DNA from: Planctomycetota bacterium
Lineage (GTDB): Bacteria > Planctomycetota > Phycisphaerae > Tepidisphaerales > Tepidisphaeraceae
Direction: 5' to 3'
Length of the DNA: 5,609 nt
Assembly (NCBI GenBank): GCA_029777755.1
Contig: JAKORQ010000622.1
Coordinates: forward strand, 1-5,609
The translations under genes were made by a program, and so were the position numbers. The notes under the pieces were generated by a model that was given only the letters and a program-made list of their open reading frames with translations, did not search any database and was not told the DNA's origin. Below, one piece after another: positions 1 to 4,930 of this stretch. Within the stretch, counting starts at the first letter, position 1; the number at the start of each line of letters is the position of its first letter.

Positions 1-918
1 GAAAAAGTGCACCAGCCATAGCATGACGAACACGCAGACGCGCACGAAGAAGTAGGTGATCGCCCCATACGCGACCGCCACCGAGGCATAGAACAGCAGC
101 CTCCACGGGGCAGCGAAAACATGGCTGAGCGCACGGCTGACGGCATCGAATGCGTCCGATCCCTCGGCCGCGATCGTGGGGTACATCAGCGCCGAGCCGG
201 CGATCGATCCCACTGTCAGCAGCATCATCAGTATCCCCAGAGTCAGCGGCACGACCAGCAACAGCCCGGCAAGGATCGGCCCGGCATAGGGAATGTAGAT
301 CAACAGCCCAACCAGCGACACGATCAACCCCAGGAACACCACCATGATGAATGGGATCAGTGGCGCGGCGACGAAACTTGGGAACGCCCTGGCCGAGAAT
401 TTCAGGGCGCGGATCGGCGAGATCACTTCATCCCTTGCCACATGGATGGCGGCGATGCGGGCGATCGCCCCGCCGAAGAATGCCCACACTACAAGAAACC
501 AGGCGAAAAGAATGCTGAAGAAAAACTTGTTGCCCAGCCAGAACTGCAGCGGCGTAAGCAAAACGAAGTTGGCCACCGCGCCAGGCACGCCCCGCGGAAA
601 TGACCAGTCCCACGAGAGAACATTGCGGGTGATCGCCTTGAAGTTGTTCACCTCCGCATGCAGGAAGGACGCGAAAGGCGCATCGACCTTGTCGAAGATG
701 AAGGCGATGTCATTGCGGATCATGTAGCCGCGATCCACATACTTCTGCGGCCAGAGTGCATCGAGCGCCTGGCCACCGAGATACATGCAGACGATCGCCG
801 CCAACGCCAGCAGGATCTTGGATGGTCGAATGGCAACCCGAAACGCGCGGAAGATGCGGGTGAAAAGAAACAGCTCTCGCCACTCAATTTCCTGCAGGTT
901 AACTGGCCTCTCAGCCAT
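1..918 (-). CDS. Multi-pass membrane protein of unknown function (3' end cut by window edge)
   Basis: An open frame runs without a stop from an ATG at 918 to the left edge, giving 306 residues with the C-terminus missing. The N-terminus is cytoplasmic-looking (MAERPVNLQEIEWRELFLF). Hydrophobic segments lie at about residues 34-51, 132-160, 180-208, 213-247 and 270-306, so at least five or six membrane helices are likely. Residues 52-131 form the longest non-membrane stretch and carry many aromatic residues. The segment AEGSDAFDAVSRALSHV (about 251-267), followed by a PWR before the next helix, resembles a conserved loop I recall from uncharacterised planctomycete membrane proteins; that is memory, not a search result. 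The start is well supported: GAGGAG at 925-930 sits 6 nt before the ATG. I see no catalytic motif or transporter signature, so no function is assigned. The 230-bp gap upstream suggests its own transcription unit. Confidence 0.85.
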   Translation of the reverse strand, partial: MAERPVNLQEIEWRELFLFTRIFRAFRVAIRPSKILLALAAIVCMYLGGQALDALWPQKYVDRGYMIRNDIAFIFDKVDAPFASFLHAEVNNFKAITRNVLSWDWSFPRGVPGAVANFVLLTPLQFWLGNKFFFSILFAWFLVVWAFFGGAIARIAAIHVARDEVISPIRALKFSARAFPSFVAAPLIPFIMVVFLGLIVSLVGLLIYIPYAGPILAGLLLVVPLTLGILMMLLTVGSIAGSALMYPTIAAEGSDAFDAVSRALSHVFAAPWRLLFYASVAVAYGAITYFFVRVCVFVMLWLVHFF

Positions 919-924
919 CTGATT

Positions 925-930
925 CTCCTC
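925..930 (-). promoter_or_regulatory. Shine-Dalgarno site of the membrane protein gene
   Basis: The minus strand reads GAGGAG here, 6 nt before the ATG at 918. It is the clearest ribosome binding site in the window and fixes the start of a gene whose stop lies outside the window. Confidence 0.75.
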
Positions 931-980
931 GCTTCCCAACGAAAGATAACAGGTGGGGCAAAACAGCGGCCTCAGCAGGC

Positions 981-986
981 ATTATA
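981..986 (-). promoter_or_regulatory. Possible -10 box for the membrane protein gene
   Basis: The minus strand reads TATAAT at 986-981, a perfect consensus -10 hexamer, about 62 nt upstream of the start codon. No good -35 hexamer lies 16-18 nt further upstream (17-nt spacing gives ATTCCG) and there is no extended TGN motif, so support is only the hexamer and its position in the gap. The rest of 919-1151 holds no gene I can support. Confidence 0.3.
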
Positions 987-1151
987 AGGTGCAAGGCATA
1001 TTACGGAATACGCCGAATCGGGAAGACAAGTCACGCGCAAGAGCGAAGAAGGAAGACGGAAGGACGATGCGAAACGCCGCCACGAGCAGGATTTCAGTTC
1101 AAACCTTTGAGTCTTGGTGCCCTAGAGCCATTGTGTTGAGCTGGCCCCAGG

Positions 1152-1943
1152 TCAGATCGCGGCGGGCGGTGGCACCTTTATTCCCCGGATCGCCATGAAC
1201 ATAGGGATCTCCTTGCGGGCGACGTTCTCAGCGTGGGCGCGGGGGCCTGAGTCGCTTGTCTTGTGGCTGCACCATTCTTCCATGGCGTCGATCAGCAGAC
1301 CCGCCTTGCGGAATGACTTCACGTAGTCCTGAAGCGGCTTGTGGAACGTCCAGGTGTAGGTGCCGTCCTTCCTTCCCGGCGAAGTGAAGATCGGCGCCTT
1401 GCGCGGGATCAGGTAGCGGTCTACCCGGCGATACTGCACCTTCCTTGCATCATCCCATCCCCAACTGGTTTCCTTTGCACCGCGGAAGCACGGGTGCATC
1501 ATGACGATGATGAACCGGCCGCCGGGCTTGAGGCTGCGGGATACGCCGGCGAACACTCCCTGTATGGGGCTTATGTTCTGGATCGCAAGCACACAGGTAG
1601 CGGCGTCGAAATGGTCGGCCGGAAGGAACTCGAGGTTACGCGCGTCGGCGACGTGGTACTGAATTGGCAGATTTGAGTATCGCCTGGCCGCCTCGATAAG
1701 CTCGGCCGCCGCGTCCACCCCGGTGACCTCTGCCCCCTGTTGCGTGAGGATGCGGCAGAGCACTCCCTGCCCGCATGCCACGTCGAGGATGCGCTTTCCC
1801 TTCACGTCCCCCAGGAGCTTCTGCACCCCGGGCAGGACCACATGGCGGTGATACTCGCTGCCGCCTCCGCCAACCAGTTGATCATACCAGGCCGCCACGC
1901 GGCTCCAGTCGGTGGACATGGATGATGATGGCCGATGAGGCAT
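1152..1943 (-). CDS. Class I SAM-dependent methyltransferase
   Basis: This is a 263-residue Rossmann-fold methyltransferase of the Methyltransf_11/25 (UbiE-like) type. Motif I is ILDVACGQG at residues 52-60, the acidic end of strand 2 is VTGVDAA at 73-79, motif II is VADARNLEF at 98-106, the motif IV region is FDAATCVLAIQNI at 112-124, and LKPGGRF at 138-144 starts the motif typical before strand 5. It is followed by MMHPCFR, after which comes a family-specific region rich in Trp, Tyr and Arg (160-210). The substrate cannot be read from the sequence; small-molecule or quinone-type acceptors are usual for this fold, but nothing here decides it. There are two possible starts: ATG at 1943, or ATG at 1919 (MSTDWSRVAAWYD), where clear family similarity begins. 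Neither has a Shine-Dalgarno site, and the first eight residues (MPHRPSSS) look dispensable, so 1919 is a real alternative. It lies 83 bp downstream of ndk, with a strong hairpin between them. Confidence 0.9.
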   Translation of the reverse strand: MPHRPSSSMSTDWSRVAAWYDQLVGGGGSEYHRHVVLPGVQKLLGDVKGKRILDVACGQGVLCRILTQQGAEVTGVDAAAELIEAARRYSNLPIQYHVADARNLEFLPADHFDAATCVLAIQNISPIQGVFAGVSRSLKPGGRFIIVMMHPCFRGAKETSWGWDDARKVQYRRVDRYLIPRKAPIFTSPGRKDGTYTWTFHKPLQDYVKSFRKAGLLIDAMEEWCSHKTSDSGPRAHAENVARKEIPMFMAIRGIKVPPPAAI

Positions 1944-1972
1944 AGGTGGAAGGAAGGCTGGAGCATGAATGC

Positions 1973-2007
1973 GGAAGGATGAAGAACGACTTGTCCTTCA
2001 TCCTTCC
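1973..2007 (-). terminator. Strong hairpin after ndk (terminator-like, no U-tract)
   Basis: A perfect 12-bp inverted repeat has arms at 1973-1984 (GGAAGGATGAAG) and 1996-2007 (CTTCATCCTTCC) with an 11-nt loop. It starts 19 nt past the ndk stop and ends about 30 nt before the methyltransferase start. Neither strand shows a run of T after the stem, so classical intrinsic termination is doubtful. It may instead protect the 3' end of the ndk mRNA, terminate in a U-tract-independent way, or affect translation of the next gene. Confidence 0.5.
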
Positions 2008-2026
2008 TCGTCTCGTGACTGTTTAC

Positions 2027-2497
2027 TTATTCCGGCTGGCCCTTGGACAGGTCGTACACCCAGCCCTGGATGGCGGGCGTCCAGTCGATCAGTTCCTCAG
2101 GCTTGAAGAAGAGCTTCAGCTCCCGGTCGGCCGACTCGGGCGAATCGGAGCCGTGGATCAGGTTGAAAGAGCTGGAGACACCATAGTCGCCGCGGATGGT
2201 GCCTGGTTCGGCCTTGAAGCCGAAGGTAGCGCCCATCATCTTCCGGCAGATCTCGATCGCGCCCTTGCCCTGCAGCACCAGGACCACCACCGGCGAAGAA
2301 GTCATGAAGCGGACCAGGCCCTCGTAGAAAGGCTTGCCCTTGTGGGCGGAATAGTGGGTCTCGGCCAGCTCCTGCGAGATCTGCATGAACTTCATGCCGA
2401 CGATCTGCAGCCCCTTCTTCTCAAAGCGGGTGAGGATCTCGCCGCAGACGCCACGCTGAACCGCATCCGGTTTGAAGATGATCAGTGTACGTTCCAT
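2027..2497 (-). CDS. ndk: Nucleoside diphosphate kinase
   Basis: Ndk transfers the gamma phosphate of ATP to other (d)NDPs through a phospho-histidine intermediate, balancing NTP and dNTP pools in the cytoplasm. The 156-residue protein begins MERTLIIFKPDAVQRG, the family's hallmark N-terminus. All known active-site positions can be seen: K9, Y49, F57, R85, T91, R102, N112 and the phosphorylated H115 in NLIHGSDSPESA. The loop PGTIRGDYG (98-106) is also intact. The length is slightly above the usual 135-150; the excess is the C-terminal stretch after LFFKPEEL (WTPAIQGWVYDLSKGQPE), a pattern also seen in eukaryotic-like Ndk proteins. The ATG at 2497 is preceded by an AAGGAGAG ribosome binding site at about 2509-2516, with a rather long spacing of 11-13 nt. 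It lies between msrA (78 bp upstream) and the methyltransferase gene. Confidence 0.98.
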   Translation of the reverse strand: MERTLIIFKPDAVQRGVCGEILTRFEKKGLQIVGMKFMQISQELAETHYSAHKGKPFYEGLVRFMTSSPVVVLVLQGKGAIEICRKMMGATFGFKAEPGTIRGDYGVSSSFNLIHGSDSPESADRELKLFFKPEELIDWTPAIQGWVYDLSKGQPE

Positions 2498-2508
2498 ATT
2501 CTGTGTAT

Positions 2509-2516
2509 CTCTCCTT
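2509..2516 (-). promoter_or_regulatory. Shine-Dalgarno site of ndk
   Basis: The minus strand reads AAGGAGAG, centred about 13 nt before the ndk ATG. Its GGAGAG part (2509-2514) is exactly complementary to CTCTCC at 2528-2533 on the same strand, so it could be masked in a longer transcript. Confidence 0.6.
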
Positions 2517-2532
2517 CGAGTTTGGACGGAGA

Positions 2533-2561
2533 GTTATATCGGATAAGGCAGGATGCTTAAA
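2533..2561 (-). promoter_or_regulatory. Candidate sigma-70-type promoter for ndk
   Basis: On the minus strand TTTAAG (2561-2556) and TATAAC (2538-2533) are separated by 17 nt. The -10 matches consensus at 5 of 6 positions and the -35 at 3 of 6. Transcription would begin near 2526, leaving a leader of about 29 nt that contains the ribosome binding site. It sits in the short gap between msrA and ndk. Support is sequence resemblance only. Confidence 0.35.
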
Positions 2562-2575
2562 GCGCCACGAGAACT

Positions 2576-3244
2576 TCATTTCGGTCGCGTGGTGGGACTG
2601 CCAAACTTCTCGCGCGCCTTCTGTGCCTTGGGGATGGCATAGCGCTGGATGTACGGCTGTAGCGGATTCAGCCGGGCATAGTCCTGATGATACTGCTCCG
2701 CCGGGTAGAACTCCTCGAGCTTCTCAAGGGTAGTCACGATGCGGTCGGGAAATGCCCTGGCCTCCTCAAGCTGGTTGATGTACGCCTCAGCCACCCGCTT
2801 CTCTTCAGCGTTCCCATAGAAGATCGCCGACCGGTACTGCGCCCCGGTGTCCGGCCCCTGGCGATTCAGCGTGGTGGGATCATGGGTCGAGAAGAACACG
2901 TGCAGCAGCCTGCCGTAGGTCACCCTGGAGGCATCGTAGGTGATCTGAACGCACTCGGCATGCTTCGTGAGATCAGCGCAGACCATCTCATAGCTGGCCT
3001 TGTCTCGGGTGTCGCCGGCATAGCCGGAGACGACATCGATCACCCCTGGAATGTTCTCAAACACCGCCTCGGTACACCAGAAGCAGCCGCCGGCCAGTAC
3101 CGCGGTACGCTTCTGCGATTGCTCCGTCAGCGGGATATCCTGCCTGGGTTCAGGAAGATCACCCGTGGCCGCAATGGTGCAAGACGCTCCAGTTGAGATG
3201 AACATGGCGAATACTCCGATGACTCTGCATATAAGCGCCGTCAC
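2576..3244 (-). CDS. msrA: Exported peptide-methionine (S)-S-oxide reductase MsrA
   Basis: MsrA reduces S-methionine sulfoxide in oxidised proteins. The catalytic core starts near residue 47 and carries GGCFWCTEAVF with nucleophile C54. Y85, E97 and Y137 lie at the spacing known for the MsrA active site, and YHQDY is at 185-189. The motif is GCFWC rather than GCFWG, so C57 may act as the resolving cysteine; C89 and C98 are further candidates. The first 26 residues (one Arg, then a hydrophobic stretch VIGVFAMFIS, then TGASCTIAA) look like a Sec signal. GASC is only a poor lipobox, so a lipoprotein anchored at C22 and cleavage near A26 are both possible. The start is a GTG at 3244, with an in-frame stop four codons upstream and no Shine-Dalgarno site. 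An ATG at 3205 has GGAG 8 nt upstream but would lose half the hydrophobic segment; I prefer GTG. It is followed by ndk 78 bp on. Confidence 0.95.
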   Translation of the reverse strand: MTALICRVIGVFAMFISTGASCTIAATGDLPEPRQDIPLTEQSQKRTAVLAGGCFWCTEAVFENIPGVIDVVSGYAGDTRDKASYEMVCADLTKHAECVQITYDASRVTYGRLLHVFFSTHDPTTLNRQGPDTGAQYRSAIFYGNAEEKRVAEAYINQLEEARAFPDRIVTTLEKLEEFYPAEQYHQDYARLNPLQPYIQRYAIPKAQKAREKFGSPTTRPK

Positions 3245-3299
3245 GGAGAAATGTTAGGCGTGTTCTGCAAGCACCGGCCGCGTGCGTAGATCTGTCATG

Positions 3300-4127
3300 T
3301 CACGACTTTACGCAAAAGTCGATCAGCCGGGCGATCTCGCTGCGCAGATTCTTCCGCTCGACCACGAAGTCGACGAAGCCATGCTCCTGCAGGAACTCGG
3401 CCCGCTGGAACCCTTCAGGCAGCTCCACCTTGATGGTGTTGGCAATGACTCGCGGGCCGGCAAAACCGATCAGGGCATTAGGTTCAGCGATGATGAAATC
3501 GCCGAGCATGGCGAATGATGCGGTCACGCCGCCGGTGGTCGGGTCCGTCAGCAGCGAAATGAACAGAAGTCCGGCATCATCCAGCCGGGCGATGGCGGCC
3601 GAGGTCTTGGCCATCTGCATCAGGGAGAGGGTAGACTCCTGCATGCGAGCGCCGCCCGAGGAGCTGACGATCAGCAGCGGCAGCTTTTCCTCGATGGCCG
3701 CCTCAATAGTGCGAGTGATCTTCTCGCCAACCACCGAGCCCATCGAGCCACCCATAAACTCCGGATCCATCACCGCCATCATCAGCGGGCGGCCCTTCAC
3801 GAACCCCTTGCCACAGATCACAGCATCAAGATTGCCGGTCTTTGCCTGGTACTCGTTAAGGCGATCGGCGTACTTCTTCTTGTCCACAAACCCCAGCGGG
3901 TCGACTGGCGCCACGTCGGCGAAACGCTCTTCAAAGCTGCCCTCGTCAACGAGCTGGGCAATTCGCTCCCGGGCAGGAACCTTGAAGTGGTAGTTGCACT
4001 CGGGGCAGACCTTGAGGGCCTCGTTGACCTGCTTGGCAAAGAGCATGGCCTCGCATTCAGGACAGCGCAGCCAAAGGCCCTCTGGAATACCATCCTGCTT
4101 CTTTTCTTCCGCTGGTGTCTGGGACAT
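3300..4127 (-). CDS. accD: Acetyl-CoA carboxylase carboxyltransferase subunit beta
   Basis: AccD pairs with AccA to move the carboxyl group from carboxybiotin to acetyl-CoA, giving malonyl-CoA for fatty-acid synthesis in the cytoplasm. The 275-residue protein has the N-terminal zinc ribbon with C22, C25, C41 and C44 (two CPEC motifs). A crotonase-fold carboxyltransferase domain follows: SSSGGARMQES at 155-165 and TDPTTGGVTASFAMLGD at 194-210 supply the oxyanion glycines, and GFAGPRVI lies at 221-228. The length is normal for the family (about 270-305) and nothing is missing. The start is the ATG at 4127 (MSQTPAEEKKQ). The frame continues to a TTG at 4154, but those nine residues do not look like AccD. 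A GGAG lies 13 nt before the ATG, rather far for a ribosome binding site. accA is not in the window. The gene lies 48 bp after the four-helix-bundle gene and 55 bp before msrA, so cotranscription with both is possible. Confidence 0.97.
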   Translation of the reverse strand: MSQTPAEEKKQDGIPEGLWLRCPECEAMLFAKQVNEALKVCPECNYHFKVPARERIAQLVDEGSFEERFADVAPVDPLGFVDKKKYADRLNEYQAKTGNLDAVICGKGFVKGRPLMMAVMDPEFMGGSMGSVVGEKITRTIEAAIEEKLPLLIVSSSGGARMQESTLSLMQMAKTSAAIARLDDAGLLFISLLTDPTTGGVTASFAMLGDFIIAEPNALIGFAGPRVIANTIKVELPEGFQRAEFLQEHGFVDFVVERKNLRSEIARLIDFCVKS

Positions 4128-4175
4128 AACGCCGTCCGCGCTCCAGTAAAACAAACGAATCCCGGGCGGGCAGAA

Positions 4176-4670
4176 CTACTCGATCGGCTCGCTCCGGTCC
4201 GACGCGCTGGTGGGCTCGGCGCCGGTCGGTTCGCCGCCTGCGTCGCCACGCTCATCGTCAGTACGACGGCGCTCGCGTCGACGTTTTCCGCCGCCGCGAC
4301 GTTCCTGTCCGCTTTCCACTCGCGCGATTGAACCTACCAGGCCCCCGACCATGCGGGCAAGCTGCTCGCCGCCCTCGCTGAACTTCTGGAAATCGATATT
4401 GTAGCCGAGGTCGCGGCAGAGGATGAAATAATAGCGCAGCTCCTCGACGGCCGCCCGCGCTTCGCGGTAGAGGCTGAGCTTGGCCTGCATCTGGCGGCGC
4501 TCGAATCCGTTGGCAATGCTAGAGGGTACATCGCAGGCCGCCTTGCGCATCCGCAGGATCAGCCCAAACTCTTCCTCTTCCGGCAGTTCGCTCGTGAGCT
4601 TGTACACATCCAGAGCCATCTGATGAGCCTTCTGCCACACTTCCAGTTGCTCAAAACTCTCTACCCTCAT
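4176..4670 (-). CDS. Four-helix-bundle protein (S23/IVP family) with a charged C-terminal tail
   Basis: Residues 1-118 match the family of small proteins first known from 23S rRNA intervening sequences. The opening SFEQLEVWQKAHQMALDVYKLTSELP is the hallmark first helix. RMRKAACDVPSSIANGFERR (about 40-59) is the conserved turn, usually with NIAEG where this protein has SIANG. A third helix with YREARAAVEELRYYF and a fourth ending in MVGGLVGSIARV complete the bundle. The family forms pentamers in solved structures and may bind nucleic acid, but its biological role is unknown. Typical members are about 115-130 residues; this one has 164. The extra tail (about 120-164) has a block of 9 Arg/Lys at 124-136 and then an acidic, Gly/Pro/Ser/Thr-rich stretch, probably disordered. 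The ATG at 4670 has AGGTG 4 nt upstream. No rRNA gene is present in the window, so this is a stand-alone copy just before accD. Confidence 0.88.
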   Translation of the reverse strand: MRVESFEQLEVWQKAHQMALDVYKLTSELPEEEEFGLILRMRKAACDVPSSIANGFERRQMQAKLSLYREARAAVEELRYYFILCRDLGYNIDFQKFSEGGEQLARMVGGLVGSIARVESGQERRGGGKRRRERRRTDDERGDAGGEPTGAEPTSASDRSEPIE

Positions 4671-4709
4671 TGTGCACCTGTCGGTTTAGCGGTCATGTCG
4701 GATTGTTGT

Positions 4710-4726
4710 AGTCCTTACAGAGGACT
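4710..4726 (-). other. Small perfect hairpin upstream of the four-helix-bundle gene
   Basis: The arms AGTCCT (4710-4715) and AGGACT (4721-4726) are exact complements around a 5-nt loop. It lies 39 nt before the ATG at 4670 and directly touches the stop of the possible micro-ORF at 4830-4726. There is no T-run after it on the minus strand, so it may be a leader structure as easily as a weak terminator. Confidence 0.35.
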
Positions 4727-4830
4727 CACCCAGAGAACATCACGATACACGCAAGCGCCAATGTTGTCACGCCGGCAATAGTGCCGCTTAACACCACGAT
4801 CCATCGCGTCAGATGTACCAGAAGCAGCAC
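4726..4830 (-). CDS. Possible hydrophobic micro-ORF (34 aa, GTG start), speculative
   Basis: On the minus strand a GTG at 4830 opens 34 codons ending in TGA at 4728-4726. The product would be almost all membrane-like, with two hydrophobic stretches (VLLLVHL, then a longer one from WIVVLSGTIAG to LALACIVMF) separated by TR. No ATG and no Shine-Dalgarno site precede it, and the frame stays open further upstream without a good start. Chance hydrophobicity in a short frame is quite possible. It lies in the 260-bp gap between the peptidase and the four-helix-bundle gene, which otherwise has no coding signal. Confidence 0.18.
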   Translation of the reverse strand: MLLLVHLTRWIVVLSGTIAGVTTLALACIVMFSG

Positions 4831-4891
4831 TATACTGTGAATACTCAGTTCGGTTTGCTGGACTGTCCGGCCTGGGCCTGATGCGCAGACG

Positions 4892-4914
4892 CAGGGCGTA
4901 ACGCTTGTGCCCTG
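4892..4914 (-). terminator. Hairpin after the M42 peptidase gene
   Basis: The perfect 6-bp GC-rich arms CAGGGC (4892-4897) and GCCCTG (4909-4914) enclose an 11-nt loop. It begins 17 nt past the peptidase stop. Position and GC content suit a transcript 3' end, but no U-tract follows, so the call as a terminator is weak. Confidence 0.3.
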
Positions 4915-4930
4915 TCGGAACGGCGTTTCC

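Noticed and set aside
121..727. Overlapping plus-strand open frames near the left edge
   Set aside because: Their products are rich in Gln, His, Asp and Arg, a composition typical of the reverse strand of a membrane protein gene. The minus strand carries a 306-codon open frame with a good ribosome binding site.
1946..2560. Long plus-strand open frame (204 codons) covering the ndk region
   Set aside because: It is antisense to an unmistakable ndk with every catalytic residue in place. Such frames are common opposite GC-rich genes, and its translation matches no family I know.
3271..3285. GCAC/GTGC inverted repeat between msrA and accD
   Set aside because: The stem is only 4 bp around a 7-nt loop, with no T-run on the minus strand; too weak to call a terminator.
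3430..3993. Plus-strand open frame of 187 codons opposite accD
   Set aside because: It is antisense to a full-length, well-conserved accD and has no recognisable protein features.
4128..4154. Upstream extension of accD to a TTG codon at 4154
   Set aside because: The nine extra residues do not resemble AccD N-termini, and a normal ATG at 4127 gives the usual protein.
3818..4255. Minus-strand open frame bridging accD and the four-helix-bundle gene
   Set aside because: It is out of frame with both real genes, and its Arg/Ser/Pro-rich product is typical of a shifted reading of GC-rich coding DNA.
4176..4670. Possible Avd-like accessory protein of a diversity-generating retroelement
   Set aside because: Avd shares the four-helix fold, but the window has no reverse transcriptase, no template/variable repeat pair and no variable target protein.
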